64,000 nucleotides of DNA from Flavobacterium pectinovorum (GTDB taxonomy: Bacteria > Bacteroidota > Bacteroidia > Flavobacteriales > Flavobacteriaceae). The notes under the pieces were generated by a model. The model was not told the origin of the DNA. It did no database searches and saw only the letters and a program-made list of their open reading frames with translations. Positions 35,761-45,046 of the stretch are shown here, piece after piece. Numbering within the stretch: the stretch's first letter is position 1; every line of letters begins with the position of its first letter. The stretch lies in contig NZ_JAFEVZ010000001.1 of assembly GCF_022802975.1 (NCBI RefSeq), positions 434,001 to 498,000 of the forward strand, read 5' to 3'. A program made the position numbers and the translations under genes.

Positions 35761-36651
35761 ATGTATAAGGAACTTAAAATTGCTCGAAATTATTTCAAAA
35801 CTTATCTTGATTTTGATGCATCAATCCCTGAATTGCGTATTCAGGCTAATAAAATGTACGCTACATTACCAGTAGCGGACGATATCAAATATGAAACAGT
35901 TGCTGTAGGAGATATAAAAGGAGAATGGACAATCTCACCAGAAGCCCGCGATACTCATGTTTTATATTATATTCATGGAGGAGCTTTTCTCTTTGGAAGT
36001 CCGGAAACACATCGTGGTGAGATAAGTGAACTTGGAAGAGCTGGTAAAATGAAAACGTTTGCCATAGATTACCGTTTAGCACCGGAGTATCCTTTTCCAC
36101 AGCCTCTAGAAGATATTTTTGATGGATATTTGTGGCTGTTAGACCAGGGTTATGATCCTAAAAAAATAATAATTGCTGGTGATTCTGCAGGTGGAAATGC
36201 TACTATCAATTTAATGTTTTTTGCACGTGACCGGAATGTACCTTTGCCTGCAGGAGGGATACCAATCTCTCCATGGATTGATTTAAGTCAGAGTGGTGAA
36301 ACTTATACTACTAGGGAAGGTATTGATCCTGTGGTTAGCCTTTTGGGTATTCAGACACAAGCAGCAGCTTATTTAGGTGGTTCTAACGCAAAACTTCCAT
36401 TAGCTTCTCCTATTTATGCAGATCCTCATGGTCTTCCTCCGATGTATATAATAGTTGGAGAAGCCGAAGTAATGCTCAGCGAATCATTAACGTTTACGCA
36501 CAACGCTGTTATGGCAGGTGTCCATGTAAGACTCGAAGTGTGGCCGAAAATGATTCATAATTTCCCTTTATGGCATTCAATGCTACCTGAAGGCAGGGAT
36601 GCAATTAAAAAAGCAGGTGAATTTATGATATCTCTAACCGGAGGAATCTAA
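35761..36651 (+). CDS. Alpha/beta-hydrolase (hormone-sensitive-lipase-type esterase)
   Basis: 296 residues from MYKELKIARNYFKTYLDFDA. A longer frame begins at a TTG at 35665, but its extra 32 residues are unlike the family. Motifs: oxyanion loop YIHGGAFLFG, nucleophile elbow AGDSAGGNATIN, the acid in VGEAEVMLSESLTF, and the catalytic His in KMIHNFPLWH. It hydrolyses carboxyl esters of short acyl chains; the natural substrate is unknown. It follows the AraC gene and ends at a clear terminator at 36708. Confidence 0.9.
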   Translation: MYKELKIARNYFKTYLDFDASIPELRIQANKMYATLPVADDIKYETVAVGDIKGEWTISPEARDTHVLYYIHGGAFLFGSPETHRGEISELGRAGKMKTFAIDYRLAPEYPFPQPLEDIFDGYLWLLDQGYDPKKIIIAGDSAGGNATINLMFFARDRNVPLPAGGIPISPWIDLSQSGETYTTREGIDPVVSLLGIQTQAAAYLGGSNAKLPLASPIYADPHGLPPMYIIVGEAEVMLSESLTFTHNAVMAGVHVRLEVWPKMIHNFPLWHSMLPEGRDAIKKAGEFMISLTGGI

Positions 36652-36707
36652 AGTATACAAATAACAGATGCATTGTATGATATAGATTACGATATCAGTT
36701 TCTGATC

Positions 36708-36741
36708 AGGAATATACTTGAACTAAATTAGGTATATTCCT
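36708..36741 (+). terminator. Terminator of the esterase gene
   Basis: GGAATATAC and GTATATTCC pair around a 14-base loop, followed by TTTTCTTTC. The 260 bases beyond contain short open stretches with stops (for instance around 36860-36990) but no supportable gene. Confidence 0.75.
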
Positions 36742-37002
36742 TTTCTTTCATAGACTTTTACAAATGCCAATGCAATTGATTATAATTGGAGATTTTCAAT
36801 GAAACAGACTTTTGGAAGTTCACAATGCAAAAAAAACTTAAAAGCAAGGAATTATAGTAAATGCTAGGGTTCGAGGAAATAGAGTAGAGGCATTGGATGC
36901 ACTGCCAATACTTCGATATAGTTAAAAAAGAAGCTTGTTCCACGGTTATGAAAAATGGACATGTAAAGCCTGGTGTGGACTAAAATTATTATAACATTCC
37001 AT

Positions 37003-37581
37003 TTATTTCTCAATAGCAATTTTACTTCTTATTTTACTTAGAAATTCTCGGGTAATACCAAGATATGAAGCAATGTGAAGATTGGAAAGCCTGTAATGTA
37101 TTGGAAATTTTTCAGTAAAATCAATATAGCGCTGATGAGCTGTTTTACTTAAATTATCGATCATTCTTCTTTGCAGCGCAACCAGGGTTTTCTGTGTCAT
37201 TATCCTAAATAACTTTTCAATCTGAGCGATGCTTTGATAAGCGAATTCCTTATCTGTTTTTGATATTATTAGCACCACACTATCCTCAAGGGCTTGAATA
37301 TAAAACTCGGATGGTTTCTCATTAGTAAAGCTGTCAATATCGGTGATCCACCAGTTTTCCAATGCAAAATAAAGAATCTGTTCAGCCCCTTTATTATCAA
37401 TATGGTAGATTCTGAAAATTCCTTTAACTACAAAACCTTCAAATTTACAGATTTCACCTTTTTTTAATAAACAGCATTTTTTCTTAACTTCTTTCAATTG
37501 AAATAAATTACAGAATGAATCAATTTCTGCTGAGGAAGAATTAATATGACTCTCGATATATTTTTTTAGAGATTCTCTCAT
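37003..37581 (-). CDS. Crp/Fnr-family transcriptional regulator
   Basis: 192 residues from MRESLKKYIESHINSSSAEI; a longer frame begins 13 codons upstream but this ATG gives the usual start of the family. A cyclic-nucleotide-binding-like beta-roll (CCLLKKGEICKFEGFVVKGI, RIYHIDNKGAEQILYFALEN) precedes a C-terminal helix-turn-helix (SNLHIASYLGITREFLSKIR). The cAMP phosphate-binding RxS is not obvious, as is usual for this Bacteroidota subgroup, so the effector may differ. It is last in the operon of the polyphosphate kinase, 58 bases after the acyltransferase. A paralogue lies at 54783. Confidence 0.88.
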   Translation of the reverse strand: MRESLKKYIESHINSSSAEIDSFCNLFQLKEVKKKCCLLKKGEICKFEGFVVKGIFRIYHIDNKGAEQILYFALENWWITDIDSFTNEKPSEFYIQALEDSVVLIISKTDKEFAYQSIAQIEKLFRIMTQKTLVALQRRMIDNLSKTAHQRYIDFTEKFPIHYRLSNLHIASYLGITREFLSKIRSKIAIEK

Positions 37582-37639
37582 GATGGCTTTGCTTTTGTAA
37601 TTAAATTGCCCACTTGTCAATTATGGATTAGGAGATGTT

Positions 37640-38542
37640 TTAAATATTTATTTGTGCTTTAACGGATTTATTCAGCCATCTTTTTTTATATTCATTTTTG
37701 TAAATGTGTTTCCAGCGTTTATGACTCCAGAGATAATTTTCAGGATTTAAAACAATGGCATTTTCGAGTTTTTCTGCAAAAACTTTTGTAATAATGCCGG
37801 TATCATATGTTTTTGAAAAATCAAAAAGCGGTTCGAGAACAAATTTATAATGGCCTCTTTGCGTAGAAACTATCTTTGCAAAAAGACTTGTTGTCCTATC
37901 ATGTGCGGTGTTGAGTTCTGTGCCGCTCAAGAAAGCGGTTCTTTGCGATAAAAACGAAGTCCAATAACTTTTTTCGGGAATCTTGGGGCTCTGATCTGCA
38001 ACTAAAATCAATACATGGCGTTTGTCTGAAAAGGCTTTTAAATCTCTTCTCATATTTTTTGAAGATACCATTTTTGATCCAAAACGATTTCTGATTGTCA
38101 GCATTAAATCATTGGCCATTGCATTTTTCAAAGGTTTATAAGCCACTACTATATTTTCATTTTTAAAAGCAGAAGCAATATGTGCATTTGCCCACTCCCA
38201 ATTGAATTGGTGACCAAGATAAATGTGACAATTTTGATTTTTTTCCAAGACCTTCTTCAGCTCAGAGTAATCTGCTGTTATATGGGATTGCAGTTTTTTT
38301 GGGGACATTGAAAGCAGTTTTATCGTTTCAATAAAATTATCACAGAAATTTTTGTAGAATTTTTTTTCAATATCCTTTTTTTCAAAGGTACTTAGGATAG
38401 GAAATGAATTAGCAATATTCTCAGCCACTACTTTACGACGATATTTAAATAAAGTATAAAGAAGGTAAGCGCATAGATCTGAGAAAATATATAAAATTCT
38501 TAATGGGATTAATGAAATCGGATAAAGTAGTAAGGCGATCAT
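37640..38542 (-). CDS. LpxL/HtrB-type lysophospholipid (lipid A) acyltransferase
   Basis: 300 residues. An N-terminal membrane segment (IALLLYPISLIPLRILYIF) is followed by the acyltransferase catalytic motif HQFNWEWANAH (HxxxxD/E type with Glu), the long KPLKNAMANDLMLTIRNRFG and, further on, LVADQSPK and LNTAHDRTTSLFAKI, as in the late acyltransferases of lipid A synthesis or ornithine-lipid-type enzymes. It adds a secondary acyl chain to a lipid at the inner membrane. It is downstream of ppk1 (97-base gap) and upstream of a Crp-type gene. Confidence 0.85.
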   Translation of the reverse strand: MIALLLYPISLIPLRILYIFSDLCAYLLYTLFKYRRKVVAENIANSFPILSTFEKKDIEKKFYKNFCDNFIETIKLLSMSPKKLQSHITADYSELKKVLEKNQNCHIYLGHQFNWEWANAHIASAFKNENIVVAYKPLKNAMANDLMLTIRNRFGSKMVSSKNMRRDLKAFSDKRHVLILVADQSPKIPEKSYWTSFLSQRTAFLSGTELNTAHDRTTSLFAKIVSTQRGHYKFVLEPLFDFSKTYDTGIITKVFAEKLENAIVLNPENYLWSHKRWKHIYKNEYKKRWLNKSVKAQINI

Positions 38543-38639
38543 TATTTTGGTTTATAATTATTTTTTTATTTGAAAAATCTGGAATTAGCAAGCACTCAAT
38601 TTTTACATTCAAGAAAACCAGCAGATGATTTCTTGAAGT

Positions 38640-40661
38640 TTAGACTATACTTTTGTTGTTTTGTGCAATCCAGTGGTAAATTTCCGATTGAGAGCGTCTA
38701 ATGTTGTTTTTGTCTATATGAATAGGATCATTAAATCCTTGGTCATTTATTGTTCTTTTTTTTGAATTATCCTCTAACTGAAGTTTAAGTATTGTTTTTA
38801 TCTGTTTTATATGTTCTTCTTCTTTTAATGGAAAACCGACTTCAATTCTTCTGTTTAAGTTTCTGTCCAACATGTCAGCAGATGATAAATAGATTTTTTC
38901 TTTTCCATCATTTGCAAAGCTGTAAATTCTGCCATGCTCTAAAAACATATCTACAATACGATAGATTTTTATGTTTTCGGTTTGATCTTTAATTCCAGGC
39001 AACAGCGTACATATTCCACGTACTAATAGTGTTATCTCAACGCCAGCCTGGCTCGCTTCTATAAGTTTAGCGATAATTATTTTTTCATCAATTCCATTTA
39101 CTTTTAGTAGTATTGACGCTGCTTTTCCTGCCTTCTTGTTTTTTATTTCATTTTCAATCAGATCAATAATGCCGTCTTTCATGTTAAAACCAGCTACCAA
39201 AAGGGTTTTTACCATTTTTGCTTTTTCCTTGGTTTTTAAAAACAGGAATACTTTTTTTAAATCGGTTGTGTATTTTTTTTCAGAAGTAAAAAAACCAAAA
39301 TCAGAATAAATACTGGCAGTGGTTTCATTAAAATTACCAGTCGATAAGTAACTGTAAAACTTATTTTTGCCATCTTTGTTTTTCATTGTAACCATCGCCA
39401 CTTTGGCATGAACTTTTAAATTAGGCATACTGTAAATAATTTTAATGCCTGCTTTTTTCATCTCTTTGGACCAGAACAAGTTGTTGTTTTCATCAAATCT
39501 GGCTTTTACTTCTACAAAAACGGTCACTTTTTTTCCGTTTTTTGCAGCACTTATCAGTGCATTGGCTATCAATGATTGTGAGGAGATACGATATAGGGTA
39601 ATTTTTATTTCGGTAACATTTTTATGAATTGCAGCCTGATTAAAGAATTGCAGTACATAATAATAGGATTGGTATGGAAAATGAATTAATTGGCTCTGCT
39701 TGTCAATGGTTTCAAAAATCGAGGTGTTATTCTCAAAAGCCAGATGCTTTAAAGCAGGGTAACTTTGATCTTGAAGTTTTGGTTTTACCGGATTTGGAAA
39801 TTTAAACAAATCAAAGAGATTATGATGGCTGCCTCCTTCAACCATCTCATTTTCCCGAAGCCCAAATGCTTTTTTACAAACTAAAACAGTTTCATGATCC
39901 ATATTAAAATCGTAGAGAAACCGTGTCGAGGAGCCAGATTTTCTCTGCTCAATTTTCGCTTTAATTTTCGCAATTAAATCCCCCGAAGTTTCATCTTCAA
40001 TTCTATAGTTTTCGTCCCGATTTAATTTTATAGCATTGCAGCTGACAACTTGTTCTAAGGGAAATATAAAGGAGAGACATTTCTTGATAATGGTGTCAAT
40101 AGAAATAATATAGTGGGTATCTTCTAAACTGTTTAAAAGTTGATAACGTTCGATTTTGTCCGAAGGAATATTCAGGTAAGCATAATTAAACCTTTCATTG
40201 GTATCTTTTAGTTTTACCAGCAAATACAATCCTCTGTTATCCAGGAAATAAGGTTTTGGATTGTTTTGTGAAATATAAATGACCTGAATATAGGACAATA
40301 TAATACTCTTAAAATAATATTCGATTTGCGTTAAATGCTCGTTTATAATTTCCTGATTTTCATAAAAAACTATTTTATTCTCTGCTAATTCAGGTAATAT
40401 AGTATCCTTCCAAATCATCCCGAATTTATTTTGTTGCTGCTTAACTTCTGATAAAATTTGGTGCAATAGTCTGCCGTTTTTTTGTGAGTCTCCCAGTAAT
40501 TTATTGACTTTTACCCTGAAAAACTCATCTAAATTGGAAGAATGAATGGCTAAGAATTTAATGCGCTCATACAGTTGATTATTCTTGTCAGCAGCTTCAT
40601 CTAAAATGCAGCTGTTGAAAGAAAGCCAGGAAATTTCTGAAGGAATTATAGTATTGTGCAT
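38640..40661 (-). CDS. ppk1: Polyphosphate kinase 1
   Basis: 673 residues from MHNTIIPSEISWLSFNSCIL; a start 13 codons upstream is less likely. It makes long-chain polyphosphate from ATP. N-terminal domain with SWLSFN and LAIHSSNLDEFFRVKV; catalytic phosphotransfer His in MPNLKVHAKVAMV; the second conserved His in FLEHGRIYSF; GNFNETTASIYSDFGFFT and SSADMLDRNLNRRIEVGFPL are typical. Length is normal. It is the fourth gene of the minus-strand operon starting with the GAF-HD protein. Polyphosphate and the HD/DUF5706 pair may share a stress response. Confidence 0.95.
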   Translation of the reverse strand: MHNTIIPSEISWLSFNSCILDEAADKNNQLYERIKFLAIHSSNLDEFFRVKVNKLLGDSQKNGRLLHQILSEVKQQQNKFGMIWKDTILPELAENKIVFYENQEIINEHLTQIEYYFKSIILSYIQVIYISQNNPKPYFLDNRGLYLLVKLKDTNERFNYAYLNIPSDKIERYQLLNSLEDTHYIISIDTIIKKCLSFIFPLEQVVSCNAIKLNRDENYRIEDETSGDLIAKIKAKIEQRKSGSSTRFLYDFNMDHETVLVCKKAFGLRENEMVEGGSHHNLFDLFKFPNPVKPKLQDQSYPALKHLAFENNTSIFETIDKQSQLIHFPYQSYYYVLQFFNQAAIHKNVTEIKITLYRISSQSLIANALISAAKNGKKVTVFVEVKARFDENNNLFWSKEMKKAGIKIIYSMPNLKVHAKVAMVTMKNKDGKNKFYSYLSTGNFNETTASIYSDFGFFTSEKKYTTDLKKVFLFLKTKEKAKMVKTLLVAGFNMKDGIIDLIENEIKNKKAGKAASILLKVNGIDEKIIIAKLIEASQAGVEITLLVRGICTLLPGIKDQTENIKIYRIVDMFLEHGRIYSFANDGKEKIYLSSADMLDRNLNRRIEVGFPLKEEEHIKQIKTILKLQLEDNSKKRTINDQGFNDPIHIDKNNIRRSQSEIYHWIAQNNKSIV

Positions 40662-40746
40662 TGTTTTTATTTTATTAATTAAATGATTGAGAGAAATCAA
40701 CTTCCTTTTACATCTATGATAGAATATGGTAAGTATTTATTAGGTT

Positions 40747-43700
40747 TTAAAATTGAAAACCTAAGGCAAAAGCGACCCTTAGGCCATCTATAGAATTAAA
40801 CACGCCAAGATTTGCTGTGAGTAATTCTACTCCATTGATAAAAAACCCACCGCCGTAAGAATTGTTCCATTTATTAGAATTATCTTCTTTTATCCAAATC
40901 CTTCCATAATCAAAACCCCCATAAATACCTAATCGTATTGGGATAAGTGTTGTTTTCATACTGCTGAATGTATACCTTATGTCAGTATTGTGAAATAAGG
41001 ATTGCTGTCCTGTAAAACGTTCGTTTCTAAACCCTCGCAAGCCGTTATTACCACCAATGGAAGCGGCCTGATAAAATTCAAAATTATCATTGAAAATAAT
41101 GTGGCTTTTTATTTGCGTAGCCAGTACTAATTTTCCCGAGGAATCCAGTTTATGATTAAAGCTCACTTCGGGAATTATATAGACGAAATTTCTTTTGCTA
41201 TTTTCAAGACTTGAGATAAAACCAACTTCTAAAGCTGTTTTCATTCCTATAGTGGGAAAGGCTTTATTGTCGTAATTTTCAAATTGATATTTTGAATTGA
41301 TTCCTGCAAACTGATTTTTTTGAAAAATTGTATTGGGTAATTCGCTGTTGTTATCAATAAATCTGCCCTTTGTATCATCTACTTCTACTGATTTATAGGA
41401 TAAGCCAAATGCGAGATCGCCACCGCCATTTGCTCTCCATACCAGTGACGGTGCAAAACCAAATTTCCGTACTTTTACGCGATTGTAGTCTAGGCCATAA
41501 ATATCGTCATTGTTTTGAGTCTCATTACCATATCCAAAAAAGTTCTGGCTGAAATTGGCACTTTGAAAATCAGACTCAATTACAAGGTTAAATTTTCCAA
41601 TTACATTAGCAAATTCTCCTTTATAACCCAGCTCAAATCCATTGGTTGCAAAATAATAAGCTCCCTTAAACTGGTGTCTTGCCGTAAAAGGATTTCGTTC
41701 AAAACCATAGCCCGTATAAATATCATTCAGCCCAATTTTTAATCCATCATCCGGATTTGCACCTAGAAGTGGAATAATTTGATTGGTATTGAGTTTTAAT
41801 TTCTTATAATCATATGTATTTACATTATAGTCATCTCTGTATTTTACACTAGCATTCTCTACGTTTTCAATCGTATTCTTTTTCGTTTTATAATCGTAGA
41901 TGTATATATTTTTGCCATTCTCCACGATAAACTCATCATTGTTCTGCCCGCCTATAAGACGAATTTTTATTTTTTTGCTCTTACCGGTAACTTCAAAATT
42001 GTCTTTATCGTCAAGTCCGTAAATCCAGAGTTCTTTAGTGAGTTTAGGATCGTAAATTTTACGAAAGGACAGCTCTCTAACGTCATTTTTCTTTTTTCTG
42101 AATACAGATACAATGGTACTATCTCCGCATTCTATTGTGATGAAATCATCTTTGTTGGTTGCAGTTATAACAGCATACTTGTTTACTAATTTAAAATACC
42201 GGTCTGCTATTTTCTGCAGGTTATCTTTTCTTGCCAAAAGCAGCTGCTTTATAGATGCAGTAGTTAGATCATTGACTTCTTTTGGAATGTTTTGAAAAGC
42301 ATTTTCGATTACCTCACTGGTCAGATTATTTTGTATTAAACGGACCTGTTTGTCCCAGATAGTTTTATCTGCCGCCTTTATAAAGGCCATGTCAAGCGGA
42401 TAGGGCTCTATATTAAAACCTCTGACATCTTTTAAGTCTTCACTGTATTTTCGCAGTAGTTTTGCCGGCGGTATTAATTTTACGGCAGCCCCTAAAATAA
42501 AGCCATCTGACATTTTAGAAAAAGCCTGATCGCGGTCTCTGGGCAATGGCCTGAAAACGGTTTTCCCGTTTTCATTAAACTCCAGCCATCTCCATTGGTC
42601 CTGATGCCTGTCCCAGTCATTAATGAGCATATCAAATAATCGTGCCCTGATATAAGCCGCTTCGTCTACTGTTTTACTTTCATCTGAATGTAGTTCTAAT
42701 AAAAGGTCTGCCGTACTAATTACATTACCGGTGAAATTAGAATCTGTAAGCTCGATATTACCCTCTGAAGCCTGCTCTTCCAAAATGTATAATTCATCTC
42801 CAAATTCGTCATTAAAATCGCCTAATGCTTTTTGTTTAGGTATGTAATACAATTTTGGATTTAGATGGTGAACTCCTATTGCCTCAGAAAGTGCGGGTAT
42901 TACTAATGGAGCATAAGGATAAGAACCTGTAAAAACATCCATTATAAAACTTTCTGAGGCTGTGTTTTTAAATTTACCCTCTACATATTGATCTTTGAAA
43001 AAACTGGACTGAATGAATTGGCTGGCATTTTTTTTCATTGCCCGTATCACATACTGCCTTCCGTCTTTGGTTTTTAACCGCAGTGTTTTAGACTGATTTC
43101 CGCCGCCTTTTCTAACCGGTGTCAGTCCGCCCAGAAGCGTATCAAGATCTGCTGTTTTTACAGTTACCGGAATGCTGTAAAGATCTCTGTATTTTTCTCC
43201 CCACAAAAATTTATAAAAGCTGGATTTATCAGTTGCTTTTTTATCATATATACAGCTGCTGACCTGGGAAGGGAAATTAGATTCAAATGTTCTGTCCTGT
43301 TTTTTGGTATCAGGTTCTAAAACACATGACTGGTAAACCACTGTACTGTTATTACTGTTGATAAAGCGTACAAATGAAGATCCGTCATCAAAAACATCCA
43401 CGATCGAATAGCCATTTACTCCATAAGAAAACCTGCCTCCTTTTCTATTTCTGGTTTCTGAGGTTTTTGAACCCGAGCCGCTGATGATTTGATGCAGATT
43501 ATCCTGAACAATATACTGCAGACTGTGTTCATGACCTGAAATAAAAATCACCTTATCGTTCTGTTGGGCTGCAGCGACTAAATTCTTTTTTAATTCATTA
43601 TAAAATTTATTCTGTATATCGGCATTGGCAATACCGCTGGTTTCCCGTATTAAGTTCTTTGCACTTCCTAAAACAGGAAATGGTTTTAAATAACTTTTAA

Positions 43701-44415
43701 AAGAGTACTGACCGCCGTGAGGGCCATTGCTGAACATAGGATGATGAATGGCAACAAAGGTTGTTTTTCCTCTTGCTTTTTTAATTTCACTTCTAAATTC
43801 GTCTAAAAAAGCAGCTCTTGTTTTTATGTCACAATCTTCATTTATGGTCGGCTCCTTATCCCAATTGGTTATATACCACTGCGAGTCGACAATGATCAGC
43901 ACGATATCATCGCTTATATCTACCGTCTCTACTGCGCAGCCGTTTTTAGGCAGAAATGATTTTTTACCCAGTTGTTTTTCTACAAACTCCTGCTCTCTTT
44001 TTAGTCCCTGAACACCTTGGCTGTACCAATCATGATTACCCGGAATAAAAATAGTTTTTCCCTTAAAAGAAGAGGTTATATCAATTTGTTCCTGCAGTTT
44101 TTTCTTGGCCTCATTTCCTTTATTGTCTTCTTTTTCAGGCAGTCCGGCCGGATAAATATTGTCGCCCAAAAAAAGCAATGTACTATTTTTTGAGGCTGTT
44201 TTTAAGTTCTCTGCCAGTGCATTTGATTGATGTATACTATCGCTTACCAAACCGTTGCCTGCATCTCCAATAAGAAAAAAAGTATGCACTAATTTTTTGT
44301 CATTTGGATAAATTTCCTGCTGAGTATTGGAAGAACTGTATTGTGGTTTAAGAGTAGCACATGATTCTATTAGCAATGCTACTATCAAAAGATATTGGAG
44401 TGGGTGTATTCTCAT
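40747..44415 (-). CDS. Metallophosphoesterase lipoprotein fused to an outer-membrane barrel
   Basis: 1222 residues. Lipoprotein signal (MRIHPLQYLLIVALLIESC, lipid on Cys19). The calcineurin-like phosphoesterase domain spans about residues 45-340, with FLIGDAGNG, FLGDNIYPAG, IPGNHDWYSQG, AIHHPMFSNG and ISGHEHSLQY, all metal ligands present. A central region (450-860) holds FDMLINDWDRHQDQWRWLE. The C-terminal 330 residues form a surface-antigen/BamA-type barrel (GGNNGLRGFRNERFTGQQSL) ending in FALGFQF with terminal Phe. So it should place a phosphatase at the outer membrane. It lies 12 bases after the DUF5706 gene and upstream of ppk1. Confidence 0.85.
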   Translation of the reverse strand: MRIHPLQYLLIVALLIESCATLKPQYSSSNTQQEIYPNDKKLVHTFFLIGDAGNGLVSDSIHQSNALAENLKTASKNSTLLFLGDNIYPAGLPEKEDNKGNEAKKKLQEQIDITSSFKGKTIFIPGNHDWYSQGVQGLKREQEFVEKQLGKKSFLPKNGCAVETVDISDDIVLIIVDSQWYITNWDKEPTINEDCDIKTRAAFLDEFRSEIKKARGKTTFVAIHHPMFSNGPHGGQYSFKSYLKPFPVLGSAKNLIRETSGIANADIQNKFYNELKKNLVAAAQQNDKVIFISGHEHSLQYIVQDNLHQIISGSGSKTSETRNRKGGRFSYGVNGYSIVDVFDDGSSFVRFINSNNSTVVYQSCVLEPDTKKQDRTFESNFPSQVSSCIYDKKATDKSSFYKFLWGEKYRDLYSIPVTVKTADLDTLLGGLTPVRKGGGNQSKTLRLKTKDGRQYVIRAMKKNASQFIQSSFFKDQYVEGKFKNTASESFIMDVFTGSYPYAPLVIPALSEAIGVHHLNPKLYYIPKQKALGDFNDEFGDELYILEEQASEGNIELTDSNFTGNVISTADLLLELHSDESKTVDEAAYIRARLFDMLINDWDRHQDQWRWLEFNENGKTVFRPLPRDRDQAFSKMSDGFILGAAVKLIPPAKLLRKYSEDLKDVRGFNIEPYPLDMAFIKAADKTIWDKQVRLIQNNLTSEVIENAFQNIPKEVNDLTTASIKQLLLARKDNLQKIADRYFKLVNKYAVITATNKDDFITIECGDSTIVSVFRKKKNDVRELSFRKIYDPKLTKELWIYGLDDKDNFEVTGKSKKIKIRLIGGQNNDEFIVENGKNIYIYDYKTKKNTIENVENASVKYRDDYNVNTYDYKKLKLNTNQIIPLLGANPDDGLKIGLNDIYTGYGFERNPFTARHQFKGAYYFATNGFELGYKGEFANVIGKFNLVIESDFQSANFSQNFFGYGNETQNNDDIYGLDYNRVKVRKFGFAPSLVWRANGGGDLAFGLSYKSVEVDDTKGRFIDNNSELPNTIFQKNQFAGINSKYQFENYDNKAFPTIGMKTALEVGFISSLENSKRNFVYIIPEVSFNHKLDSSGKLVLATQIKSHIIFNDNFEFYQAASIGGNNGLRGFRNERFTGQQSLFHNTDIRYTFSSMKTTLIPIRLGIYGGFDYGRIWIKEDNSNKWNNSYGGGFFINGVELLTANLGVFNSIDGLRVAFALGFQF

Positions 44416-44427
44416 AATTATTTTTTG

Positions 44428-45045
44428 TTATCTAAATTTGAAAGCGATTAGAAAAGCCAGAACAGAAATAAAAATTCCCAGCATAAAGATGTTGTAGGTG
44501 ATTCTCAATAATCGATATTTTTTTTCCAGGATTATTCCCAGATGATATAAATCTTTAATCATAGAATTGTATATATACTGACTATCTTTGATTAATTCAT
44601 TCATTGCCCAATTATAATCTTCGTAAGGCATTTTATAAAAATTTCCAAAAAACAAAAGATTTACCTTTTTCTCCTTTACTTCATTTTTTGTAAAACTGCC
44701 TTTTGTGACATTAGGCCTGGTGGCCAGAATAGCAAATACCATTGAAGCTACACTGGAGACAATTAAAATTAATGTTGGTATGACTAAATTTACATTTATC
44801 GGATTGTCCAGTTTTGGAATAATCTTTGAAAGCGAGATAGAAATGATTATAGCATTTACAGATAATAAGATATGAGCTTTATTGTCTACTAAACGGCTTA
44901 AATTATTGTGATTGCTAAGTGTAATACGAAACATAGTATCAATACCTTTACCTGATTTTTCTAATTTTGGTTGTTTGATTTTTTTATCATTTTCTGTTAA
45001 AAATGATTTTTCTAACTGATCATTTTCAGGTCCACTTTCTTTCAT
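44428..45045 (-). CDS. DUF5706 / Pycsar-effector-type membrane protein
   Basis: 205 residues. After an acidic and basic N-terminal tail comes MFRITLSNHNNLSRLVDNKA, then two adjacent membrane helices (about 78-98 and 104-126), then ATRPNVTKGSFTKNE, LLFFGNFYKMPYEDYNWAMN, and a third membrane helix near the end. These blocks belong to the family annotated as Pycsar-system effector or DUF5706. In many Bacteroidota it is fused behind an HD domain; here the HD domain is on the separate gene that ends one base upstream of its start. No cyclase gene is nearby, so cNMP-triggered defence is not shown. Confidence 0.82.
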   Translation of the reverse strand: MKESGPENDQLEKSFLTENDKKIKQPKLEKSGKGIDTMFRITLSNHNNLSRLVDNKAHILLSVNAIIISISLSKIIPKLDNPINVNLVIPTLILIVSSVASMVFAILATRPNVTKGSFTKNEVKEKKVNLLFFGNFYKMPYEDYNWAMNELIKDSQYIYNSMIKDLYHLGIILEKKYRLLRITYNIFMLGIFISVLAFLIAFKFR

Positions 45046-45046
45046 A

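Noticed and set aside
36840..36995. Short plus frames with VNARVRGNRVEALDALPILR and YEKWTCKAWCGLKLL
   Set aside because: Interrupted by stops and not assignable to any family; could be an old remnant but cannot be supported.
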